DNA from: CAZSVP01 sp964637185
Lineage (GTDB): Bacteria; Patescibacteriota; Saccharimonadia; CAILAD01; BJGX01
Assembly: GCA_964637185.1 (NCBI GenBank)
Contig: CAZWVB010000009.1
Location: 1 to 25,602, forward strand
Direction of reading: 5' to 3'
Length of the DNA: 25,602 nt
Part shown: positions 1 to 7,892 of the stretch, piece after piece
Layout of the letters: each line of letters opens with the position of its first letter
Numbering within the stretch: position 1 is the stretch's first letter
The notes under the pieces: generated by a model
Database searches by the model: none
What the model was told of the DNA's origin: nothing
What the model saw: the letters and a program-made list of their open reading frames with translations, nothing else
Made by a program: the position numbers and the translations under genes

Positions 1-2573
1 GGTTTTTGATCCACGACTGGTATCAAAGGCTCGTTGCTAGCGGCTGCTTGGCTAGTATCGGCTTTGGTATCTGGCTGCTGTTTGGCATCACGATCATCGC
101 CATTTACAAAGCCACTCCAAGCGACTATCTCCTCTTCTACTTGTTTGCGAGGATTTGTATATCGGGTGCGTGAATGCTCGATGATGATGGTGGTAAGGTC
201 TTCGTGCGGGTCGGGACGATGCAGAGTACGGGCTGAGAAAGCTTGCGATGTTTCGCCGTCTATACTCATGGTCACATAGATGTTCTGGATACCCAAATTG
301 GTTAGATCAACTGGCTCAAATACAGGCTCAAAGTATTTAGCTAGATAGGTAGCGTCGTCGGCTCCTACTCGGTAGGTGATCATGGAGCCAACATTGCCAA
401 ATACGGCATCACGTACTTCTTCTGGCATTTGGGCAATATACTGGTTGGCAACGGTCAGATAAAGCCCGTATTTACGCGCCTCAGACAGAATAACTGCAAA
501 ACTTTCAGTAGCAAAGTTCTGGAATTCGTCGACGTATAGGTAGAAAGGACGACGAGCTTCGATGTCAGATATGTCGGCACGACTCATAGCGTCTAGCTGG
601 ATCTTGGTGATTATCAATGCGCCCAAAATACCAGCATTGTCCTCACCAATCTTACCGCGGCTCAGATCTACTATCAGGATCTTGCCCTGATCCATCATCT
701 CGCGGATATTGAAAGTGCTCTTGGGCTGGCCTATTACATTGCGAATCAGTGGGTTGGCCGTAAAGGCACCGACTTTGTTGAGCACAGGTGCAACAGCTTC
801 GGATGCAAACTTATCATTCCAGGCGGCAAATTCATTGACCCAGAAGGCTTTGACCACCGGGTCGGTCACATTTTTGACCACTTCGTTGCGGTATTTTTTG
901 TCGGTCAACATACGAGTAATACCCAGTAATGTGCTATCCGGTGATTCTAGTAGAGCTAGCAGCGTAAAACGCAGGATATGCTCCAGACGCGGTCCCCAGC
1001 TATCACCAAACATTTTCTTCAGCACGCCAATGATCTCGGAAGCTACAGTGTTTCGCTTGTTCTCATCATAGACTTCCATCGGATTAAACCCGATCGGATA
1101 TTCGATATCGGCCGGGTTGAAGTAGACTACATCATCGATGCGCTCCTTGGGGATATATTTCATCACGTCCTGCGCGAAGTCACCGTGCGGATCTACTACA
1201 GCAAAGCCTTGGTTGTGGTACAGATCAGATATAGTTAGAAGCTCCAACAGATACGATTTACCAACACCACTCTTACCTACTATATAGAGATGCCGTTTGC
1301 GATCAGCCCGCTTGATACCAAACTTGATGTTGGCCTGACGAAAATTGGTACTACCAATCAGGCTAAGCGCTACTGGTTCGGTATTAACAGGTGTGGGCAG
1401 GTTGGCTGGTGGCTCCCCTACTTTGGTGTTGGTATACGCTACGCCAGGAGTCTCAACTGATACATGTGGCAAATGATATAGACTGGCTACTTCTTCGATA
1501 TTGAGTACATAGCCTCGGCTATCGAATAACCTGGCTCGGTAATTGCGTAACCCCTCCTCGCCGGCATGAATACCGTTGTTGGTAAAACCGTTGAGATTGA
1601 CAGTGTTAAACTGTTTGAAACCGCCCACCAGAGCTTGTATTCTAGTTTTGGCAGCATCATCAGAATTGCCGATGTACATAGCGCGTATACGTGTTTCATA
1701 GCCGAGTTTTTGGGCTTTGGTCTCGACCGCAGTGAGCAGCGTGGTAGCACCAGGACTTAATTCTACCTTGTCTTTCTTATCCTCTTTCTTGCCCTCAGCG
1801 CCTGCTGGCTTAAAAGCAGCACCGAACAGTGCACCGATAAATTTTAGCGGTGCGGTTGCCAGCCGTTTCTTCCAGTCGGCAAAAAGCATCTGGCTTAGGG
1901 TAACGGTTTTCTTTCCTGTCCTTACCTCTTCGACATAATCCAGCGAACGTTTGTGCCAGCTATCATCTATTGGACGCAGTAGTACCTGTATCCAAATCTC
2001 TTCCTGATCAGCAAGCGACGCTAGAGCTGTAGTCATGCCTGCCAATGGATCTACCTCAAAGCTAGTAAATGTTTTGATAGGAAATATCTCGTCTTTGGTC
2101 AACTCCAGCTCAGTGCTATATGGTGTGCGACCAGATAGAGCTGTCACGGCATAATCTTGATCCATCTCATATATTTGTACGGTTGGATATTGGGCGTAGA
2201 TCTGACTTTCGACAAATGATTTGAGATGCTTGGGCACCCAGGCGTAGAAGTGTATTTTATTGCCTTGAGCAGCTATCTCAAAGCTGATATGTTCTTGGAT
2301 ACTACCCTCTTTGGTGATCTCACTAGCTGGTCGTAATATACCGTGGAGCGCTGCAAACATTTGCTCGGCATTGAGCTCTTTTTGTTCATTATTCTTGGGT
2401 ACAATAATTTGCAGTAGGGTGTGCTCTATATTGGATACGTATTCAATTTTGCGACGATTCTGCCAGATGAGATAAGCTAAAATTGCGGCAATTACTGTCC
2501 AGCCCCAATATCGGAATAGCACTGTTGCCAGCACGTTGATAATAGTCCCAACGATGGAAAAAAAATCTTGCAT
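1..2573 (-). CDS. HerA/VirB4-like conjugative-type ATPase, membrane-anchored (partial)
   Basis: About 857 codons are visible and the reading frame runs off the left edge. Translation from the ATG at 2573 begins MQDFFSIVGT and has a hydrophobic N-terminal stretch (about residues 5-37), so the protein is probably tethered to the membrane. A long middle region follows without a motif I recognise. A P-loop ATPase domain has Walker A GKSGVGKS near residue 433 and Walker B-like segments ILIVDLSRG and YVDEFQNF near residue 680. This arrangement fits the TraG/VirB4/HerA (DUF87-like) family that pumps DNA or protein and is common in CPR genomes. Which substrate it moves is unknown. No Shine-Dalgarno (SD) sequence is visible. 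The gene lies 30 nt after the sigma-4/HARE gene and may share its transcript. The family call is firm; a role in type IV secretion or pili is inference. Confidence 0.85.
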   Translation of the reverse strand, partial: MQDFFSIVGTIINVLATVLFRYWGWTVIAAILAYLIWQNRRKIEYVSNIEHTLLQIIVPKNNEQKELNAEQMFAALHGILRPASEITKEGSIQEHISFEIAAQGNKIHFYAWVPKHLKSFVESQIYAQYPTVQIYEMDQDYAVTALSGRTPYSTELELTKDEIFPIKTFTSFEVDPLAGMTTALASLADQEEIWIQVLLRPIDDSWHKRSLDYVEEVRTGKKTVTLSQMLFADWKKRLATAPLKFIGALFGAAFKPAGAEGKKEDKKDKVELSPGATTLLTAVETKAQKLGYETRIRAMYIGNSDDAAKTRIQALVGGFKQFNTVNLNGFTNNGIHAGEEGLRNYRARLFDSRGYVLNIEEVASLYHLPHVSVETPGVAYTNTKVGEPPANLPTPVNTEPVALSLIGSTNFRQANIKFGIKRADRKRHLYIVGKSGVGKSYLLELLTISDLYHNQGFAVVDPHGDFAQDVMKYIPKERIDDVVYFNPADIEYPIGFNPMEVYDENKRNTVASEIIGVLKKMFGDSWGPRLEHILRFTLLALLESPDSTLLGITRMLTDKKYRNEVVKNVTDPVVKAFWVNEFAAWNDKFASEAVAPVLNKVGAFTANPLIRNVIGQPKSTFNIREMMDQGKILIVDLSRGKIGEDNAGILGALIITKIQLDAMSRADISDIEARRPFYLYVDEFQNFATESFAVILSEARKYGLYLTVANQYIAQMPEEVRDAVFGNVGSMITYRVGADDATYLAKYFEPVFEPVDLTNLGIQNIYVTMSIDGETSQAFSARTLHRPDPHEDLTTIIIEHSRTRYTNPRKQVEEEIVAWSGFVNGDDRDAKQQPDTKADTSQAAASNEPLIPVVDQK

Positions 2574-2603
2574 GTATATGTAGGGTGGTTAAGCCAAAAG
2601 TAA

Positions 2604-3629
2604 TTACTTTGAGGCTAGTTGATAGACGCCTTTGTCGACGCGCTCAAATTGAGGTTTTTCCTGCAGATTGAGCACAATGGTACTAGCTTTGACCTGACGT
2701 CGCGCAAGCACGCGGCGCACGATCTCGTCACGACTTAGCGGTGACTCTTCGCGCAATACCTCTTCTATAATATCAGCTACCGTGCCCGCCTGATAGCCCC
2801 ATTCAGTCAGCGCATAAATACCCCGCCCTATCAGAACAAATCGCTTGTCTTTGATAAGCTCGTTGTGGACGGCTTGAGTAGTAACTTTTTTGGGATTGGC
2901 TTTGAGCTTGCTTATAGCATTGGCAATTTCGGTAAAATGCATTGGGCGGCCGGCCTTCTTGAGCACCAAGAATATTTTGTCGCGAATGCTCTTAGGGTTG
3001 ACCTCGGGCCATTTGCTCAGGCCCCAATGGTCATCAAATTGCGATATCTTGTTAGCAGCTGTGGCGACTTGCTGCAAGGTTTTCTCTTGATGCGGTCCAT
3101 CAATACGGCCGGCAATGGTTGCAAATTTGCTAGGTTTGTTGATCTCAGTAATGGCAGCTACCAACTGATCATGTAACTCGGCTATTTGTTGTGGAGAAAA
3201 GCTATCAAGATCAACTACTAGTGGTACTCGATACTGTATCTGATCGTTCCAGTCATAATCAGGGTTGAGTTTGAGTAGCAGAGCCAAGTAGGCCTGGTCG
3301 GCTTCAGCGAGATTGAGCTCAGTGCACAAATCGCCAAAACATATTACGCCGCCATAAGAATTAATGGCTTCGCTGATCTTTTGGTGCACATCTGTAGCTG
3401 CGCTATGATTTTGGCGAATACGGTTAGTAGCCGATTTCTCGATCTGACGTACGCGCTCGCGGGTAATACCCAAATCTTGTCCTATCTGTTCGAGGGTTTG
3501 GTAGTCATTGGTTGTCGAAACACCATGGCGGCGACGTAGTATCTCGCGGTCACGGTCTTTTTTGAGCTGCTTTAGATTGTGTTCGATCGCAGCACTTAGG
3601 GTAGCGCGATCAAAGGTTGACTGTTTCAT
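2604..3629 (-). CDS. Sigma-70 region 4-like HTH plus HARE-HTH transcription regulator
   Basis: The protein is 341 aa from the ATG at 3629. The frame stays open further upstream to a TTG at 3698, but that codon falls at the -10 box, so I reject it. Residues about 45-72 match sigma region 4.2 (TLEQIGQDLGITRERVRQIE), the helix-turn-helix that reads the -35 element. Residues about 213-280 form a HARE-HTH winged helix (IRDKIFLVLKKAGRPMHFTE), as in the RNA polymerase delta subunit. A second winged-helix-like segment ends the protein. No sigma region 2 is present, so it cannot melt promoters as a normal sigma factor does. It is more likely an RNA polymerase accessory factor or DNA-binding regulator. 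It has its own promoter and a leader hairpin, downstream of topA. Confidence 0.8.
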   Translation of the reverse strand: MKQSTFDRATLSAAIEHNLKQLKKDRDREILRRRHGVSTTNDYQTLEQIGQDLGITRERVRQIEKSATNRIRQNHSAATDVHQKISEAINSYGGVICFGDLCTELNLAEADQAYLALLLKLNPDYDWNDQIQYRVPLVVDLDSFSPQQIAELHDQLVAAITEINKPSKFATIAGRIDGPHQEKTLQQVATAANKISQFDDHWGLSKWPEVNPKSIRDKIFLVLKKAGRPMHFTEIANAISKLKANPKKVTTQAVHNELIKDKRFVLIGRGIYALTEWGYQAGTVADIIEEVLREESPLSRDEIVRRVLARRQVKASTIVLNLQEKPQFERVDKGVYQLASK

Positions 3630-3653
3630 AGTATTTATGGTGAAAATAAATGT

Positions 3654-3684
3654 GATGCCAAGATGAGCTCCATCTGTTGGCATC
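3654..3684 (-). promoter_or_regulatory. Leader hairpin before the sigma-4/HARE gene
   Basis: The arms GATGCCA and TGGCATC pair perfectly and enclose a second stem, AGATG/CATCT, with a GAGCT loop. The hairpin lies between the promoter at 3698-3726 and the start codon at 3629, so it would sit in the mRNA leader. The sequence after it on the minus strand is T-rich (ACATTTATTTTC) without a pure T run. It could be a weak terminator for topA, an attenuator, or a protein-binding site. The structure is clear; the function is inference. Confidence 0.6.
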
Positions 3685-3697
3685 AAATTACTACCCA

Positions 3698-3726
3698 ATT
3701 ATATCATCGAAACTTGTTTTGGTCAA
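3698..3726 (-). promoter_or_regulatory. Promoter of the sigma-4/HARE gene
   Basis: On the minus strand, TTGACC (3726-3721), a 17-bp spacer and TATAAT (3703-3698) follow directly on the topA stop codon. The -10 is extended (TGATATAAT). Predicted start of transcription is near 3691, giving a leader of about 60 nt. Confidence 0.75.
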
Positions 3727-6045
3727 CTATTTTGAGTTCTTTTTGTTGGCTCGAGGGGCAAAGCGACGACCTCTACCAGGGTTCTGTCTGGCTTGTTCCA
3801 ATAGCTCTTGGCATTGTTTTAGGCTAAGCTTCTTGGGGTCCTGGTCTTTTGGGACTTTGGCGTTGGTGCTACCGTCTGTCACATAGGGGCCATAACGACC
3901 ATTGAGGACCTGTATTTTTTCTATCTCGAAATCTTGGATGAGTTTGGCAGCATCAGCTTTGCGTTTGGCGACTATCAACTCTCGGGCTTCAGTCTCTTTG
4001 ATACTAAATGGATCACCGTCTTTGATTGAGACAAAGCTGTCGCCTACTTTTACATATGGACCAAAACGCCCGATGTTGGCGGTAATTTCCTCGCCTTCAG
4101 AAGTTTTACCCACGACTCGAGGGAGTTTGAACATCTCCAAAGCTTCCTCGAGAGTTACATCATTGATCTTGCGCCCAGCTGGCATAGGTGCAAATTTCGG
4201 TTTTTGTTCATCAGTAGCCTCGCCTATCTGAAGCATAGCACCATAGCGGCCTAACCTGGCTATCACTGGTTTGCCTGATTTGGGATCTTTGCCCAGTACT
4301 CGGCCTTGGCTCGCCTCATGTCTGGTGATATCTTCACTGCCAGCGATCAGCTTATGAAAAGGACCGTAGAATGATTTGATCATTTTATGCCATTCTTGTT
4401 TGCCTGCAGCTATTTGATCAAATTCAGCCTCAACATCTGCAGTAAAATTGTAGTCCATAATATCTGTGAAGTACTTGAGTAAGAAATCAGCCACGACCAT
4501 GCCTGTATCGGTAGGCCGCAAGCGATTCGCATCAGTATCGTAGCCCTCATCGCGCTGTTCAGTAGCTATTTTCTTGTTAGTTAGTGCAAGTTCTGTTACT
4601 GGGCGTGTTTTTTCCATACCTTCAGACTTAGTAACATACTCGCGAGTTTGGATGGTAGATATGGTAGGTGCATAGGTACTTGGTCGACCGATGCCACGTT
4701 TTTCCAACTCACGCACCAGGCTAGCTTCGTTGTAGCGAGCTGGTGGTCGGGCATATGTTTGGGTGGCCAAGATCTGCAGGGTCTGTAGCTGATCCCCAGA
4801 TGATATGTCGGGCAAAATAGTATCATCCTGGCCGGTCGATTTGGGATAAGCTCGCAAAAATCCGGCAAATACTACTATCTCGCCTTTGGCAATAAAGTGC
4901 TCTTTGACAGCCTTGGTATTGATGGTAATCTCTGTTTTTTCCAGCTTGGCATCAGACATCTGTGAACCCATGGCGCGAGCACGGATCAACTGATAAAGTT
5001 TGGCTTGAGCGGTATCGGCACCGGCTTTGTCGAGTGCAAAATTGGTGGGTCGAATCGCTTCGTGCGCTTCCTGGGCATTGGCGGTCCGGCTTTTGTACAC
5101 TCGGCTTTGGTAATATTCGGGGCCAAAATCCTTTTCAATTACTTGTTTGGCTTGGGTAAGCGCTTGATTACTGAGGTTGACCGAATCGGTACGCATATAA
5201 GTGATATGCCCGGCCTCGTAAAGCTTTTGGGCCAACACCATAGTCTGGCGCACACTGTAGCCGAGCCTGGAGCTGGCAGCTTGTTGTAGGGTTGAGGTGG
5301 TAAATGGCGCTGCTGGACTACGTTTGCTGGGTTTTTTGGTAATATCTGCTACCGTAAATTCCTGATCAGCGACCTTTTTTAGCCAAGCCTCAGCAGATTT
5401 TTGGTCAGCCAATCTGGTATTCAGCTCGGCTTTGAGTATCTCGCCTTTTTTGGTTTTGAACTCAGCTGTTATCTTGTAATCTGATTTTTGCTCAAATGCT
5501 TCTATCTCACGTTCGCGCTCCACTATCAAGCGCACTGCGACAGATTGGACACGGCCAGCACTTAGTCCTGTCCGTATCTTCTTCCATAGTACTGGGCTGA
5601 GCTCGTAACCGACCAAGCGGTCGAGCACACGGCGGGCCTGCTGAGCGTCGACCAAGTTGAGATCGATCACACGAGGGTTTTTGACTGCCTCAGTGATGGC
5701 TTCACGCGTGATCTCATGAAAAACTATACGTTTGGTGGTCTTATCATTTAGGCCAAGCGCGTTGCACAGATGCCAACTGATGGCCTCTCCTTCGCGGTCT
5801 TCATCGGTGGCGAGCCAGACGGTGTTGCCTTTGGCGGCACGTTTGAGCTCAGCTACGGTTTTAGTTTTGTCAGGACTTATTTCGTACTCAGGCTCAAAAT
5901 TATGCTCGATGTCCACACCAATACCGCTTTTGGGTAGATCGCGGATATGGCCCATAGAGCTTAGTACCTTGTAGTCAGATCCAAGGTATTTCTCGATGGT
6001 TTTAGCTTTGGCTGGTGATTCTACTATTACTAAATTTTTTGGCAT
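3727..6045 (-). CDS. topA: DNA topoisomerase I (type IA)
   Basis: This 772-aa enzyme relaxes negatively supercoiled DNA by nicking and passing one strand. The TOPRIM domain begins LVIVESPAKAKTIEKYLG, with the catalytic Glu at residue 9 and the metal-binding DEDRE at 81-85. The active-site tyrosine is Y283 in GHITYMRTDS. The C-terminus has no Cys4 zinc fingers. Instead it carries Toprim_Crpt-type repeats, recognisable as GRYGAMLQIG, GRFGPYVKVG and GRYGPYVTDG. Zinc-free tails of this kind occur in several bacterial lineages. The start ATG has no SD but sits behind a good promoter at 6103-6132. Length and motifs are those of a complete, functional enzyme. Confidence 0.97.
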   Translation of the reverse strand: MPKNLVIVESPAKAKTIEKYLGSDYKVLSSMGHIRDLPKSGIGVDIEHNFEPEYEISPDKTKTVAELKRAAKGNTVWLATDEDREGEAISWHLCNALGLNDKTTKRIVFHEITREAITEAVKNPRVIDLNLVDAQQARRVLDRLVGYELSPVLWKKIRTGLSAGRVQSVAVRLIVEREREIEAFEQKSDYKITAEFKTKKGEILKAELNTRLADQKSAEAWLKKVADQEFTVADITKKPSKRSPAAPFTTSTLQQAASSRLGYSVRQTMVLAQKLYEAGHITYMRTDSVNLSNQALTQAKQVIEKDFGPEYYQSRVYKSRTANAQEAHEAIRPTNFALDKAGADTAQAKLYQLIRARAMGSQMSDAKLEKTEITINTKAVKEHFIAKGEIVVFAGFLRAYPKSTGQDDTILPDISSGDQLQTLQILATQTYARPPARYNEASLVRELEKRGIGRPSTYAPTISTIQTREYVTKSEGMEKTRPVTELALTNKKIATEQRDEGYDTDANRLRPTDTGMVVADFLLKYFTDIMDYNFTADVEAEFDQIAAGKQEWHKMIKSFYGPFHKLIAGSEDITRHEASQGRVLGKDPKSGKPVIARLGRYGAMLQIGEATDEQKPKFAPMPAGRKINDVTLEEALEMFKLPRVVGKTSEGEEITANIGRFGPYVKVGDSFVSIKDGDPFSIKETEARELIVAKRKADAAKLIQDFEIEKIQVLNGRYGPYVTDGSTNAKVPKDQDPKKLSLKQCQELLEQARQNPGRGRRFAPRANKKNSK

Positions 6046-6102
6046 AATTTGCGGGTGTTAACGCTTATGTTGCAGCAAATGTCGTGCTGCGTCAAGTTCG
6101 GT

Positions 6103-6132
6103 ACTATATATGAGCGTAACGTATTTTGTCAA
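6103..6132 (-). promoter_or_regulatory. topA promoter
   Basis: On the minus strand, TTGACA (6132-6127), an 18-bp spacer and TATAGT (6108-6103). The predicted leader is about 50 nt and contains a small stem, GCAGCA/TGCTGC. Confidence 0.75.
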
Positions 6133-6182
6133 ATAGATGGATAGTCGCTTGCGTTACTGAGAACAATAATGATATGCGAAAA

Positions 6183-6204
6183 CCCGCCCTCATTCGAGGA
6201 CGGG
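6183..6204 (-). terminator. Terminator of the 6257-6583 cassette
   Basis: CCCG-c-CCTC, loop ATTC, GAGG-a-CGGG forms a compact GC-rich stem. On the minus strand it is followed by TTTT. It closes the one-gene cassette just before the topA promoter. Confidence 0.7.
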
Positions 6205-6256
6205 AGTCCGCGGTGAAGACGGGCTGGATGAAGTGCGATCTGGAGGCTCAGCTAAC

Positions 6257-6583
6257 TCAGGTGCCGACGAGATCTGGCATGTGGTGGTGGACCACACTCA
6301 CGATCTCTCTGAACGCAGTCACCAGATGCTCCAGCGAAGCGTTCCTGTTGAAGCACACTCTCAGCTTGAAGTGAGGTTCCGAGCCGAAACCCTGGGTGAT
6401 CTTGAGGCCGCGGACTTGGTCGACGTTGAGCAATCCACGTAGCAAGCTCATGTTCTCTGGATTCAGCCGGTGTTGCTCGGCTTCGATGCTGCCTGAGTTG
6501 AACAAGTCGAGGACCTCTGTACCGTGGCGCAGCACTGTGCCGACACCATTCAGGCAGAGCTCCTCCATTTTTACTGTAAACAT
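6257..6583 (-). CDS. Unrecognised small protein in an isolated expression cassette
   Basis: The ORF is 108 aa, begins MFTVKMEELC and ends MPDLVGT. I do not recognise a family. It has no signal peptide, membrane segment or cysteine pattern. It contains a Leu-rich, probably helical centre and a C-terminal segment rich in His and Val. It is believed real because of its frame and its ideal signals: AGAGGAG five bases before the ATG, a promoter at 6627-6655 and a terminator at 6183-6204. Its base composition looks richer in G and C third positions than that of topA and dprA around it. This and the strong SD suggest it was acquired separately. Function is unknown. Confidence 0.6.
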   Translation of the reverse strand: MFTVKMEELCLNGVGTVLRHGTEVLDLFNSGSIEAEQHRLNPENMSLLRGLLNVDQVRGLKITQGFGSEPHFKLRVCFNRNASLEHLVTAFREIVSVVHHHMPDLVGT

Positions 6584-6626
6584 CGCGTCTCCTCTCGCAA
6601 TGGGACTTCTTGGTCGCGATCACACG

Positions 6627-6655
6627 ATACTACAATTTTTGGAGTAAAAATGCAA
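6627..6655 (-). promoter_or_regulatory. Promoter of the 6257-6583 cassette
   Basis: On the minus strand, TTGCAT (6655-6650), a 17-bp spacer and TAGTAT (6632-6627). It lies in the short gap after dprA, so the cassette is independently transcribed. Confidence 0.65.
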
Positions 6656-6672
6656 CTATCAAATACAGACGG

Positions 6673-7587
6673 CTAGCGAGCCACCCATTGGCCTGCACCC
6701 ATGCTGCGGATCTTGCCGGTGATTTCCATGAGGCTTAGAGTTTGGGCTAGCTCAGGGCTGGTGAGTTTCAACCGGTCAAGCAGCTGCTCGGTAGTATTGC
6801 TGCCTTCTTCGACTAGCTCGACTATGCGGGCCTCAAGTGCACTGGCTGGCCTAGGCGCTTTGCGTGGGAGCGCTGGGTTGCGCAACTCAAACTCAGCCAG
6901 TACATCAGTGGCATCGGTAACTGGTTTGGCGCCGCTTTTGAGCAGATTGTTGGGGCCTGCGCTATGAGGGTTGTAGACACTACCAGGTACGGCCATGACG
7001 GTACGGTTGGCTTGGACAGCAAAATTGGCGGTGATGAGGCTGCCACTTTTGGCATCAGCTTCGGGGATAATCACCCCCAATGCCAGGCCCGCGATGATAC
7101 GATTGCGCGCTGGAAAGTTGAAAGCCTGAGTGCTGGTGCCGGCTGCATACTCGCTCAGGATAGCTCCACCAGACTGCAATATTTGCTGAGCAATGTGGCG
7201 GTTGCCGGCTGGATAAACACTGTCAATTCCGTTGCCAAGTACAGCTATAGTATAGCCCTTGGCATCTAGGGCGGCTTGGTGCGCAATAGCATCAATGCCA
7301 TATGCCAGCCCGCTAACTATGCCAAATCCGCTGCTAGCCAAATCATAAGCCAGTCGATAGCAGATCTTTCGACCATAATCACTAGGTTTGCGGGTGCCAA
7401 CTATAGCTATGAGTGGCAACTCCTGCAAGGTACCTCGCAGGTACAGCTTCTTTGGTGGCGATCCTATCGTAGAAAGCAACTCTGGATAGTCCTTGCTATT
7501 TAGCATAAGTTCTTGTATATTTGGCGATTCTTTCATACCTGTTGAGCTTAGAGCATCAAAAAACTCTTGTGTTAAAAGTATTGACAA
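6673..7587 (-). CDS. dprA: DNA processing protein DprA
   Basis: DprA binds incoming single-stranded DNA and loads RecA during natural transformation. The 304-aa frame shows the DprA Rossmann core: IAIVGTRKPSDYG, GFGIVSGLAYGIDAIAH, VLGNGIDSVYP, FPARNRIIAGLA and the GSLITANFA segment. The C-terminal 60 residues look like the DprA winged helix (EEGSNTTEQLLDRLKLTS). The N-terminal SAM domain seen in some DprA proteins is absent. The longest start is TTG at 7587. An ATG at 7536 is an alternative, but a TATACT box at 7610-7605 would place the TTG about 10 nt into the transcript, which favours TTG. Its presence suggests DNA uptake ability, as proposed for Saccharibacteria. Confidence 0.93.
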   Translation of the reverse strand: MSILLTQEFFDALSSTGMKESPNIQELMLNSKDYPELLSTIGSPPKKLYLRGTLQELPLIAIVGTRKPSDYGRKICYRLAYDLASSGFGIVSGLAYGIDAIAHQAALDAKGYTIAVLGNGIDSVYPAGNRHIAQQILQSGGAILSEYAAGTSTQAFNFPARNRIIAGLALGVIIPEADAKSGSLITANFAVQANRTVMAVPGSVYNPHSAGPNNLLKSGAKPVTDATDVLAEFELRNPALPRKAPRPASALEARIVELVEEGSNTTEQLLDRLKLTSPELAQTLSLMEITGKIRSMGAGQWVAR

Positions 7588-7610
7588 ACTACGTCGGCTG
7601 TGATAGTATA
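7581..7610. promoter_or_regulatory. Bidirectional promoter for ncRNA 1 and dprA
   Basis: On the plus strand, consensus TTGACA (7581-7586), exactly 17 bp, then TAGTAT (7604-7609) points into the structured RNA. On the minus strand the overlapping bases read TATACT (7610-7605) and point into dprA. The plus-strand -35 also overlaps the dprA start codon, so RNA polymerase bound for the RNA would occlude early dprA transcription. The plus-strand promoter is convincing; the minus -10 has no clear -35. Confidence 0.7.
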
Positions 7611-7615
7611 GCTTG

Positions 7616-7890
7616 CGATTCAGTAATTACGCCTGGCGTAAGCACTTTATGAGGGGTTAGTAACCGTGAGGGTAATAACCAAATAGCGCTCTGTTGAAGG
7701 GAGTACTCTGCTACCCGAGCCAAACGACCTAAAACTCACCCTCCTTTTAGGTTCTCGTGGTAGCAGGCTACTCCCTTTAAATCCGCGGTCTATATATATA
7801 TTTTGAGACCGAAAAATCCATTCTCATGGGACGGCTTTAAAGGGTGTGACAAACAGACTATGTGGGTTCGCCCCTTAGTCTGTTTTTGTT
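7616..7890 (+). ncRNA. Unassigned structured RNA gene (ncRNA 1)
   Basis: About 275 nt lie between a consensus promoter and an intrinsic terminator, with no credible reading frame. The centre is a long interrupted hairpin: AAGGGAGTA (7697-7705) pairs with TACTCCCTT (7769-7777), CTGCTACC (7708-7715) with GGTAGCAG (7759-7766), GAG with CTC, and ACCTAAAA (7727-7734) with TTTTAGGT (7745-7752). A 5' hairpin TTACGC/GCGTAA lies near 7625-7639, and GGTCT/AGACC flanks an AT-rich loop at 7787-7810. CCCTTTAAA (7773-7781) could instead pair with TTTAAAGGG (7836-7844), giving a competing fold. I looked for tmRNA, RNase P, SRP and 6S signatures and found none. It could be a lineage-specific RNA or a very diverged known one. 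Confidence 0.65.
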
Positions 7891-7892
7891 TT
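7852..7892 (+). terminator. Intrinsic terminator of ncRNA 1
   Basis: AACAGACTA (7852-7860) pairs with TAGTCTGTT (7876-7884), extended inside by GGG/CCC. It is followed on the plus strand by TTTTTGTTTTG. The minus strand has no comparable T run, which fixes the direction of the RNA. Confidence 0.85.

Noticed and set aside
6252..6623. Alternative 123-codon frame over the cassette at 6257-6583
   Set aside because: It is shifted against the frame that has the ideal SD, and its composition (Arg, His, Pro) is typical of an out-of-frame reading.
7861..7876. tRNA T-arm-like GGTTCGCCCC
   Set aside because: It is the loop region of the ncRNA 1 terminator, with no acceptor, D or anticodon arm around it.
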